A stretch of DNA of 64,000 nt from Progne subis subis (GCA_022316685.1 JAKJHU010000159.1:806001-870000), one strand, 5' to 3'. Shown: positions 23,821 through 35,814, numbered from the stretch's first letter. Made by a program: numbers and translations. Notes: generated by a model from the sequence alone, not told the origin.

Positions 23821-24375
23821 GAATCACAGAATGGTTTGGGCTGGAAGGGATCTTAAAGGTCATCCAGTCCCAACCTCTCTGCCATGGGCAGGGACAGTTT
23901 CCCCTATCCCAGGTTACTCAGAGTCTCATCCAGCCTGGTGTTGAACACTTCCAAGAATGGGACATCCACAACTTCTCTGGGCAACCTGTGCTAGTGCATC
24001 ACCACTCTCACCATAAAGAATTTCTTCCAGTATCTAAAACCTAATCTTCTTCAGTTTAAGAATATCATCCCTCATCCTAGGTATTTGTGCCCTTGTGAAA
24101 AGTTCCTCTCCAGATCTCCTGGATCCCCTCAGGCACTGGAAGGGGCTCTTGGTTCTCCCTAGAGCTTTCTCTTCTCCAGGCTGAACAACCCCAGCTCTCC
24201 CAGCCCAGATCAATAGCAGAGCTGTTCCAGCCCTGGGATCAACTCAGTGTCCTTCTCTGGACTCATTCCAACAGGTCCACATTTTTCTTGTGTTGGGGGC
24301 CTGATCTTTGACCACAGAACTGCAGGAGGGATCTCACAAGAGCAGAGTATAATTTGCTGAAACGAGACCCCAGGA
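23821..24375 (-). mobile_element. CR1 LINE 3' end, one of the longer copies
   Basis: Reverse orientation from GAATCACAGAATGGTTTGGG. It is continuous through 'catccagtcccaacctctct', the 'ctgaacaaccccagctctcc' block and the tract 'gatctcacaagagcagagta', which lies in the ORF2 3' part. Several substitutions break the reading frame. It ends near 24375. Confidence 0.92.
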
Positions 24376-25388
24376 GTGATTACTGCAATCCTCTGTCTAA
24401 CTGTGGCACTAACTTTGTAGTATACAGCTTGCTGTCACGCTAGATAAAGAAAGAAAATTAAACAAAAAATGACTCCTTGGAGAATGTTGAAGCACCAGAA
24501 CAGCTCCTGGAATTCCTGACCACCAGACAGTTAGCAAAAGGCAGAAGTTTGGGATGAGTGACAGTGCTGACAGCAGCAGGTAGAAAAACAACAGCCAGGT
24601 CTGGGATGTCCTTTGCCTTTTGTTTCCTGGCTTTATGATTCCACTGGGGTGTTTCTGACATGCTCAGCAGCTCAGCCAAGTGCTAGAAAGCCTGTGCCAG
24701 GATCCTCCAGTCCTGCATATTCTGAGCACAGACTCAGCAATACTTCAATCTACAGGATGGGTTTAGCACTCATTTTCTTTACAGGTAAGTTGGATTCACT
24801 GCTGAGCCCAGATTTACCTTATCTTAATTTAAGCATTTAAAAATGAGCGCAGCCACTTTCAGCTCCTATTACAGTCAGTGGAAAAAGATCTTGGGATAGA
24901 CTGTACTACCCTCTGGAGATTCTTATGTTTCCCAAGGGCTGCTGTGTTCAAAATTTAGAGCCTCAGTTAGGTGGGGTGAGACTAGACTGATTTTCCCTTC
25001 ACAAAGCTCCAAGATAAAAATGCTCTCTGGTGGGCTATAAAGTTCCATCAGGGCTGCTTCTTCCCACTTTTCCAAATCCCATATTGATCTTTCCTGTGCT
25101 TTCAAGTGTTACTAACCTTCTGATCCTGCATCTTCATTTGACATAAGACCAAATAAAACACTCCACAGAGGTAGGTAGGCAAGGCAAAAGAAGTCAACCT
25201 TTATAAATGCCCTGAAATATTTAAGGTCCCCAAAAGAGAAAATGCAAGCACAGTCCAAAAACTGGAAAAAAGTCACTCTCCATTGTCCAAAGTCCTTAGA
25301 GGATTCATCAATGGCTTTATATATTACTGAAATTAGAAAACTTTTTGTGAAGAACTTCGCTGTAGATGGCACCTGAGAAATTATATCC
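24376..25388. other. No recognisable feature
   Basis: Nothing recognised. The 92-codon ORF at 25112-25390 (minus) lacks motifs. Confidence 0.45.
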
Positions 25389-26166
25389 ATGTGTTATGGT
25401 CACAAAACTTTGGCACTGGATAATGTGAAAGGATTTATTGGGATAACTCAGAGAAAGATGCATCCATGGGGACAGAATTGAACATAAGCTGAAGAGAATT
25501 CAGATGATACGTGCTGGAGTCCAGGGCATTCCTTTGGTTGCCCTGGAAGGTCAGAGACCTGGGCAGAGTGGTCTGGGACCTGGACAGGGGGGTCTGGGAC
25601 TCTGGCACAGAGCCCAGGAAGACACCAGCTTTGATCCCAGTCCATGGGAGAGGTTTTCTGCACTCCAGGATGGATTGCAGGCCACAAGAGTGTGAAAAGA
25701 TAGTAGTTTAGCTTATCACAGGGTGAAAAATAGTGGGTTTGGGTTTTTAGTATGGAAGTGGATGGGAGCAAGATGGAGGATTTGGGACGTTGTCTCTTGC
25801 TTCTTCTTTCTTCTTCCTTCTCTCCATTTTCTGTAGTGATGGTGGCACAGAGTAGTTTAAGGAGATTGGGTCAAAGTAGAGATGACCTGTTTAGTATAAG
25901 TGATAGGTATTGGCAATAATGATAAATAAAGAGCACGTAACAATTAGTATAAGAGGCAGCGACAGCCCAGTGTGGGAGGAGTCGTCAGACTGCCTGAGCA
26001 GCTGCACAGATCTTAGTTGGGCACTGATAAAATTGTAAGATAAGAAATAATAAACAAAGCACACAACCTTGAAAATCACAACCTGAAGACTCCGTCTCTT
26101 CCTTGCGTCCGGCTCAGGGCTTTGCAGAAGGCAAAAAGACTCTAAAACCACCTGAATCTCGGGACA
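25389..26166 (+). mobile_element. Probable endogenous-retrovirus LTR, limits approximate
   Basis: The right half resembles a bird LTR as I recall it: a pyrimidine tract (25795-25830), 'agtataagtgataggtattg', then AAGAAATAATAAAC with a polyadenylation-type AATAAA, then 'cctgaagactccgtctcttc' and an end at ATCTCGGGACA. TG near 25389-25391 and CA at 26166 would give about 776 bp. I found no matching target duplication, so the left limit is uncertain. Three 21-bp units at 25549-25611 form a small internal minisatellite. Confidence 0.6.
25549..25611 (+). repeat. Three 21-bp tandem units
   Basis: Units of the type GGTCTGGGACCTGGACAGGG start at 25549, 25570 and 25591. The first two differ at four positions and the last two at five. 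They lie inside the probable LTR, in its upstream (U3-like) half. Confidence 0.85.
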
Positions 26167-28769
26167 AAAATCCGAGAGATATGGATATATAGTAAAGACA
26201 AAACGGCTTTTCATGTCTGATGCAAGATAGACAGGGATGGAAACTGTTGCTAATTCTTCAGTTAATGTATTTTGATCCTCCAAGTCAGGTGGATTCCAGG
26301 TATGACCAATTCCATGTTAGATCCATAACAATAGAATTCAGATTCTGATCTTTGATTTACTGAGAAATGGCATCAAGTGGTCTGTGCTTTAAAACCTGAA
26401 CAGGAAGTATTATGCTACCCTGGCTATCAGCCACCCTTCTTCCATGATCAACAACATTTATCAAGTACCTATGGGCTAAAAATCATCAATATTTCTCTTG
26501 TATTAGAAGCTGCAGGACAACCAGGAAATGATGGATCACTTCACTTTCGTCAGCTTCTTATATGAGGTGAATATTTCTGCCTTTGTCCAGCTACTCAGTC
26601 CATTGAGGTTTACCCTCTTATGAAGGGCAGTGGCAATTGCCAAAGACTAAAAGACAACAGAGAAGCACCAAGAAGCCAAATTGCATGTCATCCTAGTACG
26701 TTGTTATTTTTCACAATTAGTTAATCATTGCCTGTACACGAGCTTCGTTTTGTCTGCTTTACTGATGAGCAGTGTGCGTGGGGATTTTGCTTCCTTTTTC
26801 CTGGTGTGGGGAAATGGAAATTTGTAATTGAATCAGAAAGTTCATTGTTCTGTCAGCTGTGGCAAAAAAAAATAGCTGTGAGGTGGCCCCAAAAGGCAAA
26901 AAGCCTTGCCTGGGATCCTCATTCTCATTTCCAGCCCTTAAGGCATAAAACATGTCGCGGAATTTCAGGGGAAGAACGTGAAGATGATGCCAGGCCTCAG
27001 AGAAATTCAGGTTAAAAACAAGAAGAGGAAGTATAAAAGGAGACAATGGATTAGGAAGACAATCCAGTGAGGTCTGGAGTGGTGAGGAGGTTTGGAAAGA
27101 TTCATAAAGTTACTTTTCCCCTTTTCCCTGTTCTGTCCACAGCACTGAAACCTTTTCCCTCGTCACAGTCTCCCATGGATTCCTCCCAAACTCATGATGG
27201 TAGAAATAGGGGTTTGATCTGTGCAAGCAAGAACACAGATGCTTGTTTTGGAGCAGGTCTTTCTCCTTACATGTGGCCAAGAGAGGCAATCCTGGCACTG
27301 CCTTCTGAGCTCATTAATTCCCTACTTGATCAGGAGTAAAGGCTTGCTGCTGGTATGTGCATTGTTTGGTTTGGACTCAGACTATGTTGATAGTAAGGGA
27401 TTTAAGGATTGTATTTAATCTCCCAGTAAAACACTTTACAACTAACGGGGCAAAGTATTTTAAGGAAGTACTGGGAAATGCACTGCTCTCCTGCTCTCAG
27501 CAGTCCCTCCTACATATTATTAAACACAGCTTTTTTTTTAAAAAAAAAAAAACGGTTATATTTTTACATTTTTGCCCTGTACACTAAGCTGTGGCATAAT
27601 AAGATATAGTTTGCCTCCCAGGACCCAAAGCCCCTGCAGTTCATATTATTGTTCCTCTCAATTTTAACCGTCTTTGATTCATATCCTGATTTGTTACTCA
27701 CTTGACCACACTCCCTTTCCATACTTTGTGCCCCATGGAAACTTCCACATTCTTCTCCAGAAAATTACTTCTGTCTCTGCAAAACCCCTTGAGATATGGC
27801 AGGCACTAAAAGCAAGAACTGAAGCTAAGAATAGAAAAGCAAGATGGTAATCATGACAATAAAATCTCCCAGATCACCAGTCAGAGCAAACATTTCCATA
27901 CGCCTTTGGAGAGTTAATGTTCCCCAACCACAACTCAATTATCAGTTACATGGAGGCAGGAGGTTGAGAGTGGGAGAACGGCCTCTTGCTGGTTTCCATC
28001 ACAGCCAATAAGTGTAATATAAAAAAATATAAGCCAGGGAAACTGGCTGGTCCATGTCAGAAGGTCTGAAGGGATGGTTGGAGGTGAGGTAAAACCCATG
28101 GAGTGGAACAGAAAAGTAGGAGAAAGAGAGGTAATTTGGAGGGTAAGCCACAAAACTCTCAGCAGTGTTGGTGAAAGGTTTTAGGGTTATTCCATGATCA
28201 CAGCAATCACTGCTCATGTGTAATGAAGACCTGCTTTGTCTTGTGAACTCCACTGCTGGTTTCACCTCGCTGTTTCTGCATTATATGTAACCAAAGCTAA
28301 ACTGCAACAGTTTTATAAAATAAAGTTTTTTAAAGAACACATCTTTTTCTCTTAGTCATCTTTCCCCCTTGATTTTAATGGACAGACATAAAATCCCTGA
28401 GATCTACCACAAATGTGAGCACAACTATTAAAGCCCCTGCTGCCTAAATTGCCTTGACATCTGAGCTACAGAGAGGGAAAATCTGGAAAAAAAGTCTTGT
28501 AAAATTCAGGTGGTGGAGGCAGAGATCTACAGGATAAAATGACCCCAAGAGAGAAAGAATCAGAAGTTTGGGGGGGAATTATGCAAGTGAGGAGTGAAAT
28601 GAGATAGGAGGGCACCAAAAATACAGTTCACAAGAAAAATGTGATATGTGTCACTGTGGAAATGTGTCTCTTCTCCTTTGGTTTCCTTCTTTAATCTGTT
28701 TGCTGGCATAGTCAATGCCTTCAGTGAAAATCCAGTTGCAAGGTCCCAAAATGACACACCCCCTCTACT
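26167..28769. other. No recognisable feature
   Basis: I could not recognise retroviral coding sequence downstream of the preceding LTR-like block. T9A13 lies at 27531-27552 and a TATAAAAGG motif near 27033 without other promoter signals. The ORFs are below 96 codons and unstructured. Confidence 0.4.
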
Positions 28770-29118
28770 GTGTTGGGTTTGTTGTGGCTTCCAGTTCCAG
28801 AGAATTTGGAAACTTTAAGATACATGCTGCTCAAAATTTTTTATGCTTTTTCAGGGCCTGAAAAGAGGTATGCTAAGACTCAGGAGACTTTGTCCTCATC
28901 AATGCTAATGTGGATTTTTTTAACTCTTTGAAAGTGGCTAATCCTATATGGTGAATAATTTCAAATACTGAATTCCTTCACTCAAAGAAAAAACCCCAAA
29001 CTCAACCCTGCTGAAAGTTTCCCTGCTTCCACTTTCCAGAAGTTGTATTTAATCTGTTGAGTGTTTTCTTGTCATGCTTCTTTCCCCCAAAATAGAGCCC
29101 AGCTTTCCTGTGAGTGGC
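28770..29118 (+). mobile_element. Possible left part of an older LTR, interrupted at 29118
   Basis: The stretch starts TGTGTTGGGTTTGTTGTGG, an LTR-type start as I recall it, and ends 'ccagctttcctgtgagtggc'. The last part joins naturally to 29742 onward if the solo LTR and one duplication copy are removed. The middle is too diverged to place, so the left limit is a guess. Confidence 0.35.
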
Positions 29119-29741
29119 TGTCATAGGTTGCAATGCAAGATGTAACCAAAGTATGTATTCTGTTACCACCTGTTAAACCAGGTGTGGCAGTGTTCTTTAT
29201 CTCTTCCAAGACCCATCCTCCCTCCAGGGGCCATCGAGGCTCACTGCACAGCTGATACAATCACATCATCCCACTGGGAGATGCTCCACCCAGGGGGAGG
29301 AGCCAAGCATTCCTACCTGGATAAAATCTGAGATTCAGAACACCAGGACAGCCTGTTTCCACTGGATTGCCAGAGGAAAACTGGACACATCTCACTACCA
29401 CTGGACCTTCAGAGGAAAACTTCACCCTTCTACACGATCATTGCTTCAACAAGTCCTCCAGGAGGACTTGATTGGACTGCTACCAACACCCTGACCAACA
29501 GGGTGTCAGGCTGTATTCTGACTCTGCCAGTGCTTTCTATTTGTTTGTTTGCTTTTTTGTACTACTACATTTTTATTTTAATTTTCCTAGAAAAGATCTG
29601 TTATTCCTATTCCCATATCTTTGCCTGAGAGCTCCTTAATTTCAAAATTATAATAATTCAAAAGGGAGGAGATTTACATTCTTCGTTTCAAGGGAGGTTC
29701 CTGCCTTCCTTAGCAGACACCCACATTTCCAAACCAGGACA
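29119..29741 (+). mobile_element. Solo LTR, ERVL-like, with 5-bp duplication GTGGC
   Basis: A 623-bp element from TGTCATAGG to CCAGGACA, flanked by GTGGC at 29114-29118 and 29742-29746. It carries a TATA-like GGATAAAATC and, further right, 'tttttgtactactacatttt' and 'aaattataataatt', which match the LTR at 16185-16922 in the opposite orientation. The U3 half ('gctgatacaatcacatcatc') lies upstream. No internal retroviral sequence is attached, so this is a solo LTR. The flanks belong to an older LTR, so the insertion is nested. Confidence 0.9.
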
Positions 29742-29950
29742 GTGGCTGAACACCTACCTGCCCATGGGAAGCAGGGAATTAATTCCTTGTTTTGCTTTGC
29801 TGGTGTGTTTAGCTTTTACTTATTAAAATGGGTTTATCTCAAATCATGAGTTTTCTCACTTTTACCCTTCTGATTCTCTCTCCCATCTCTCCAGTGGGGA
29901 GCGAATGAGTGATTTTGTGGGGCTGAGTTCCCAACTGGGGTTAAACCACA
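29742..29950 (+). mobile_element. U5 end of an older LTR
   Basis: It contains 'cacctacctgcccatgggaa', 'gaattccttgttttgctttg', 'gagttttctcacttttaccc' and ends GGGGTTAAACCACA at 29950. The same module occurs in reverse at the left side of the LTR at 58425-58954. This is the right half of the LTR split by the 29119-29741 insertion. Confidence 0.7.
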
Positions 29951-31494
29951 AGAGAATTGTATCAGTAAAGTCACAATACTCTGTTCAAGAGAAAAACCAT
30001 CTTTTATTTTGATACCACAAAACTTGCCATCAGACAGAAATTTACTTGTCTGGGTTAATTAAAGTAAGTGTGATATACAGTCTTCATACAATATAATGAT
30101 ATTACATCACAGAATGTGACAATACAGTCTGAAAGCTAAGGGAAAAAATAGGAATATTACTGGAAATTCTGTGAAATATTACCATACTTCTGTCTCTGAG
30201 GTTCATTTAAATTTGTCTCTTTACATGTGCTTTTTTTTTTTTTTCTTTCCCTACTATAACATTTTGTGGATGCTAAAGAAGATTTTTGGCATTCAGAGCC
30301 TTTGTATGTGGCTGTTTAAAGGACAGTTTAAGAGACAGCTGTGAATTTTGTGACATGATCTTCCACCCATTAGGTGGTCCTTTAGTTCAAGAAATGGAAA
30401 AGAAATTTTAAAAAATGGAAATAAAGAAAAAAGAGAAAGGGGCGGGGGGGAATGTTCCTTTTTGAACCTGGCAAAAGTAGTGATTTAAAAACATATTTCT
30501 GCTTTTCTCTGTTAGCGATATCAAGTGGATTTACCTGCAAGGAACACAGCCTATGGGTTTCAGCTGCCTTTATATAAACTCCCTCTCAATAGAAATACCA
30601 TATTTGTCCCATAGATCAAAATATCAACAACAGACAGTCATTTATCTTCAACCCTCCCAGGACTGGGATGGTTATTGTTTTTCTCATTAAGAAAGTTGCT
30701 AAATCCCAGGGGAGTCTGGGGTTTACAATTTCCACTGATACTCATTTGTCATATTTCTATTGCTGGTTAGAGGCACATAAATTTAGGTAAAGAATAATTA
30801 TTGCTGCCTGAGGTCAGTCTCATGCCTCCCTTAAGAAAACTAGAGGTTTATGAAAAAAAAATGAAAAAGATGCACTTTAGGGAGAAAAAACATAAAGATC
30901 AAGATTGTTTTTAAAACCTGGGCACTCCTAAGATGTTGGATTTTTTTTTTTTTTTTTCAATCAAAAAGGGTGGAATTGTCACTCTGGTCTTAACATCTAC
31001 ATCATCTGGGCCAAGGAGAGAATACCTGAGTCTGCAAGACTTTTTTCCACTCAGAGTCACGGAAAATTTCCATGGAAGTGCAAAAAATGTCCCAGTCACA
31101 CAAAGGAGACATTGAGGGACTACTGATGTATCAATATGTTGATGTAATTTTGATGTTTTGAGCTCTTTCGCTTCTGACAAAAGAAGAAAGAAAAAGGAAG
31201 CTGCACTTTTTATGAAGTTTGAATGGCTGTCACAGAAAAGACAGGGTAAGGTCAAACTGTCACCAGGACCATTGTGACAAGAGATGCAAAAACAGCAGAG
31301 GAAGCTCCAGAATGAGAGACCCCAGAATGATTCCTCAGGGATACTGTGCAATATTCCAGGTAACTCCCCCAAGGTAACCTGGGTGGGTGGGAATATCAGA
31401 GTCTGGTGGATTTGATCTCCGCGTTCATTGGTATTTTTAAAATATGCTGTGGGGGCAAGGAGATGAACACTGAAACAACAGATCACAACTTTAA
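29951..31494. other. Unannotated; contains most of a long minus-strand ORF
   Basis: AT-rich DNA with short T runs at 30230-30244 and 30941-30958. No repeat was recognised before the CR1 tail at 31495. The open frame over 30911-31609 is listed separately. Confidence 0.45.
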
Positions 31495-31609
31495 TAAACC
31501 TGTAGATAGTTCCCAGAGAAGCTGTGGCTGCTCCATCCCTGGAAGTGTTCAAGGCCAGGCTGGATGGAGCTCTGAGCAATCTAGTCCAGTGGAAGGTGTC
31601 CCTGCCCAT
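30911..31609 (-). other. 232-codon open frame, probably noncoding
   Basis: The longest ORF in the window. Its first ~35 codons (MGRDTFHWTRLLRAPSSLAL onward) are the antisense reading of the CR1 tail at 31495-31666, a frame often open in CR1 copies. The remainder lies in unrecognised DNA and has patches of Phe/Leu and a KKKKK run from a T tract. No domain or signal peptide was recognised. I treat it as a chance extension of a CR1 antisense frame. Confidence 0.12.
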
Positions 31610-31666
31610 GGCAGGGGGTAGAATGAGATGATCCTTACAATCCCTTCCAACCCAAACTATTCTATA
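31495..31666 (+). mobile_element. CR1 LINE 3' tail
   Basis: Forward orientation: 'cccagagaagctgtggctgc', 'tccatccctggaagtgttca', 'ggtgtccctgcccatggcag', ending 'cccaaactattctat'. The copy is little diverged. Confidence 0.93.
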
Positions 31667-32423
31667 TTTATATATATATTTTAACTCTGTATGGGATCTC
31701 TCACCAGGACAACTGGAATGACTCCCACCAGCAGTTCATGCTGCAAAGTCCTAAACCACTGATAAGCCAAAACACACAGCTCCTGCTGCCAGCTCAAAGG
31801 CATTTCTGTAAATTGTTAGTGCTTTACCTCTCCTGCCCCCATTCTTCAACATAAACGAAAGTTCTTATTTTGATGAAGTAAATATCTGGTGAGGACCCTG
31901 CGGGGCGCATTTGAAGCTCATTTGTTCGTCTGGTGACTTGGGGATGTTTGCACAGGTGTGCAGTTAAGCAGAGCCTCTGGGGCTGTCCCCCCAAAGTATT
32001 TCATCACTGTTGCATTAGGTTGCAAGAAACAACAAAAGAGAAGGTAATAAACCCACAAACACTGCAAGGCTCTATACTGTTTTGTGGGTTTTTTTCCTAG
32101 ACAAGGGAGAACAAAAATCTTGTTGCATGGCAAAGGTCATTTTTTTCAAGTATCACATATGTTCACTGGTTAAGTATTTTATTACAGTGCAGATAAAAGC
32201 CCCAGATGTCTCAGTGGTTAGTGATGCCATGTTTTATTTATTACCTTTTGTAACTTTATTCATCATAAAGGACACTTACATGTCCTTTTCTTAACCTCCT
32301 GTTGAGTTTAATTCTGAATGGCAATTCAATGAAACGGAAAAAAAAAAACCAAAAAAACAACCAAAGAACCAAATCAAAGCACAACCACATGTATCCTTAA
32401 AACATTTGAAAATATACCTTTAC
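31667..32423. other. No recognisable feature
   Basis: It starts with a short (TA)n stretch (31665-31680). An A/C-rich stretch (32338-32385) precedes the next LTR. Confidence 0.5.
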
Positions 32424-32428
32424 ATGAT

Positions 32429-33174
32429 TGTTTTGGTTTGAAAGACAGGTATCTGCTAGGGAGGGTCAGGGCCCCTTTAGGAATGTGGAATTCCAACCCC
32501 TTCCCTCTAAGTTATTATAATTTAAAAGATTAAAGAGGCTTTTCAGTCAGAGCTATGGGGAAAGGAATAACAGGCCTTTACTAGTAAATATAACAGGACA
32601 AACAAACAACAACAACTTCAGCAATAATAATAAACAGAACCAAGAACCCCGAGGGGCTTTGTCTCACAAGCCCCAGGCAGTCTGATCTCTTGGGACCCTG
32701 AGAGGACAAAGCCGCAACAGTGGAAGCTCTGGGCTGATGGCTGGAAACAGTGGGGTGTCCCGGCAGGCAGGGGGGCGTCCTGGCAGGCAGAGTGAGCAGT
32801 GCTGAAGAAGCCACCATGGCTGGACAAGGCTGGCCCAGCTCCAGCAGGGCAGGTGAGGAGCTCTGAATTCCTGGGCGCTCCAGCAGGTGATAGAATTCCC
32901 AGGACTGGACCCTCCGTTAACAGTGGACTCCTCAAGCAGCCAGTAGTTGCCTGACCATCCTCTCGGAAGCCAAGAGCAGGAGGAGAGCACCCTCAGCTCC
33001 CAGAGCCCCCGAGCCTTTCCCTCCCCCGCAAACTAAGTGATCTACTGCCCTCGCCACTTCTTTTGTGTGGGTCAAGTACTCCTTAAGCATCAGTATTCAG
33101 TCTCTTTGCAACTTGTAGGGGGGAAAAATTCTATAGGGAAAGGACAAAAACAAAACCAAACTTAACCCCCAACA
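32429..33174 (-). mobile_element. Solo LTR, ERVL-like, with 5-bp duplication ATGAT
   Basis: A 746-bp element with TG...CA ends (TGTTTTGGTTTG at 32429, CCCCCAACA ending at 33174), flanked by ATGAT at 32424-32428 and 33175-33179. In minus orientation its final ~200 bp contain the 'aaattataataac' and 'agggaagggg' module also seen in the LTRs at 16185 and 29119, but the U3 half is different and GC-rich. ORFs of 65-108 codons inside it are not genes. There is no internal viral sequence. Confidence 0.88.
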
Positions 33175-33406
33175 ATGATTTATTTAATTTGATTTCTACA
33201 AAGAAAATTGTGAAGATGTGGGGTTCTTATAGCAAATGATCTGAATGGCCTGATGCATATCACCAGTTAAAAGTGAGTCCCTTATTGCACTGGTATTCCT
33301 AGGATCCAACGTTATCTCTAAAGAGATAACTAAAGAGATAATATTTATCCTTTGCTGATTGGATTCTTGGCTCCCCTTTATAAAAAACTAAAGTAACCCA
33401 AATAGA

Positions 33407-33409
<3 letters not shown>

Positions 33410-33452
<43 letters not shown>
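33410..33452. repeat. Poly(T), 43 bases
   Basis: Uninterrupted T43 followed by CCCATCAG. The poly-lysine ORF on the minus strand here is an artefact. Confidence 0.96.
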
Positions 33453-34924
33453 CCCATCAGAAAAACATAATTAGGATCAAGGCTTGTCCAGACTGAAGCT
33501 TCCAACTACCCTAAAGATGGAAAATTCAGCTTCAAAGGTAGAAGGATATTGACAACAAAGATTTTTTATAAACACTCAAAGAATATTTAAAGAAGAATGA
33601 CAACAACTACTCAGGCCTGCAGAAAGTTTGATATTTTACTCTATTCCCAAAACTAATATCCACTAGTATCCATATCCTCCCATCCTCTCCACTTCCTTTG
33701 GATGAGGAGGAAGCGGCTTCAGCAACCCTCAGGGCAGAGGGGTTATAAATATCTTCCTGGTGGCAAGGACTGCTCCAAGTGGGAAATTTTCTCTGTATCT
33801 CCAATGTATGTGATACATCAGTGTATAAAAAGATTAAATTTTGACTTATTTTCAGTTTTTCTCACCCAACAGACAGCTCCAGTCTCAGCTAGGTGAGGCC
33901 AGGGCTCCCAAGTCCAAACAAGACTCAAGAGAATCAGAAGCGCTGGTGGGCAGTGACTTGTTTGAAACTCTAATAGTAAAACAAATAAGAGGAACAAGCC
34001 AAGCATTACGAACTAATTTGCCCCCTACACTCTGTATTCTAACATATCCAAATTAAGGTGTAAAAAATGGTTTTAAGAAAGCAGAAGTTGTGTCAGGAAG
34101 GTTGACTATAACCACGATGGGATTGCACAATGTCACAGATGAGCTTTGTGTGTGTTTAGCAAGGTAAAAATCAGAGGTCTTTTAAGATCCAAAATTCAGT
34201 AATAGTCTGGGCTATGTAATTAGTCAAAGATAATCAAACGATCTTCAAATTTGTTGAAGATAACATGGAGAAAAAGGGAATAAACATTTCTGTTTTCAAC
34301 ATAAGTAGAAAGCAACACACACACTTCCCAGGAGGGAATGTTCATGTAGATTTATGTCAAACTTTTTGATAGATGGGATAGTGAGGCTTTGGAAAAGACG
34401 GTCTCCCCTCAGGAGTGTAAAAGCAGCCCCTATTCTTGGGTGATTTCAAGATCATTGATCAAAACCTACCAGACATTTCAGGGACCGACCAAATGACCTC
34501 CTGGATCCTTGTAAAATTTCTCCTCTTCCTTTGCAGTCCTCTGAGACTTAGCAAAATCAACTCCTTGGGCTTCTCAGTATGCCATAGTAAGTGAGAAAAG
34601 GCATTTCCTTCCTCTCCCTCCAGCTTTTGCATTAAATATGGCTCCAGGACTGATCCCCTGAGAAGACTGGGACTGACAGATTTGTCAGAAAGATTTTAAC
34701 CAAGAGACAGAGAAGCAGAAAACAGAACTGAAAACTGTGTTTAACAGAAACACACATTTATCGGGGTTTTCAAGATTGCTTTCAGCAGTTTAATGTCATA
34801 TGGTAGGAAATCCACAATTTAGGAAACAGTTCTGAGCAAGGCTTTCTTCCTGGGAACCTGAGGGAGGTTTTAGCAAGTCAATGGCGTTGTCCAAGAAAGA
34901 ATAGGTAGGAAGATTATTTGACTT
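33453..34924. other. No recognisable feature
   Basis: Apparently unique DNA. A tandem 12-bp duplication (TAAAGAGATAAC/T) lies just upstream, at 33317-33340. Confidence 0.45.
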
Positions 34925-35109
34925 CAACACTTTTCCCAGAGAAGCTGTGGATGCCCCATCCCTGGAAGTGTTCAAGGCTGGTTGGATGGGGTTTGGAACA
35001 ACCTGGTCTAGTGGAAGGTGTCCCTGCTCATAGTAGGGATCTTGAAACAAGATTATCTTTAAGATCCCTCTCAACCCAGGCAATTCCATGGTTCTGGGAT
35101 TCTATGATA
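34925..35109 (+). mobile_element. CR1 LINE 3' tail
   Basis: Forward orientation: 'cccagagaagctgtggatgc', 'cccatccctggaagtgttca', 'ggtgtccctgctcatagtag', ending GGTTCTGGGATTCTATGAT. Confidence 0.93.
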
Positions 35110-35319
35110 TAATGAATCTCATTTCAATTCAACCTGAATTTATAGTTGATGTCAGCTGGGTGAGTTCACTGAAGATACTTGTGTCACATAAACACTCCAA
35201 CCCATATCTTTCCAACCAGCTGATGGAAATTATTAATTTTCAGCAGAACCCTTAGAGGCAGCCCCAAGATGTAATCTATACCCACATCTCACTATGCACC
35301 TCCAGGTTGCTGAGAGCTT

Positions 35320-35406
35320 TTGTGTTGTTGGTTTTTTGTTGTGTGTTTGTTTGTTTGGTTGGTTGGTTTGGTCTGGTTTGGGTTTTTTTTCTGTTTGTTT
35401 GTTTTT
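35320..35406. repeat. T/G-rich simple sequence
   Basis: An irregular run of TTG, TTTG and TTGG units including (TTTG)n and (GGTT)n blocks. It is flanked by sequence I did not recognise. Confidence 0.85.
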
Positions 35407-35814
35407 AATAATATCCCATCTAAACCTTCCTTGAAGGGAAAAAGCGACCACTTAATCCAATCACTGGCTAAATGAATGTGTGGTCACATCCAGTAGTTCT
35501 GTGTGAGCACATGTTAAGGAATCTATGCACAGCTCTAGGAAAAAGAGGGAAAAATACCATTTCTTCACAAATATTCCCCTTCTTTCCCCAAACACTTCTA
35601 TCATTATTAATGAAATTCTATTAACCTACTTTGCCCACCTCTTTCCTACAGAGATTTCTGTAGTTATTTATCTCTCTCCATCACATAGACTGGAAATTTT
35701 GATAAAGTGCTTGGACTAATTTGTACATCACTTGAGGCAGATGAGACAAATAATTTAAAAAGCATCTAGTGTCTCACAATAAAAACTCACCAAACTTCTC
35801 AAGAGGGTAAATGC
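35407..35814. other. No recognisable feature
   Basis: Nothing recognised. Confidence 0.5.

Noticed and set aside
27025..27045. TATAAAAGG as a promoter
   Set aside because: An isolated motif with no CpG enrichment, ORF or other promoter element.
26167..28769. Possible retroviral interior after the LTR-like block at 25389
   Set aside because: No gag, pol or env-type segment or long frame was recognised, and no second LTR follows in the same orientation at a suitable distance.
32618..32990. Overlapping 105- and 108-codon minus-strand ORFs
   Set aside because: They lie inside the solo LTR at 32429-33174, in its GC-rich half, where chance frames are long. They were not read as viral genes.
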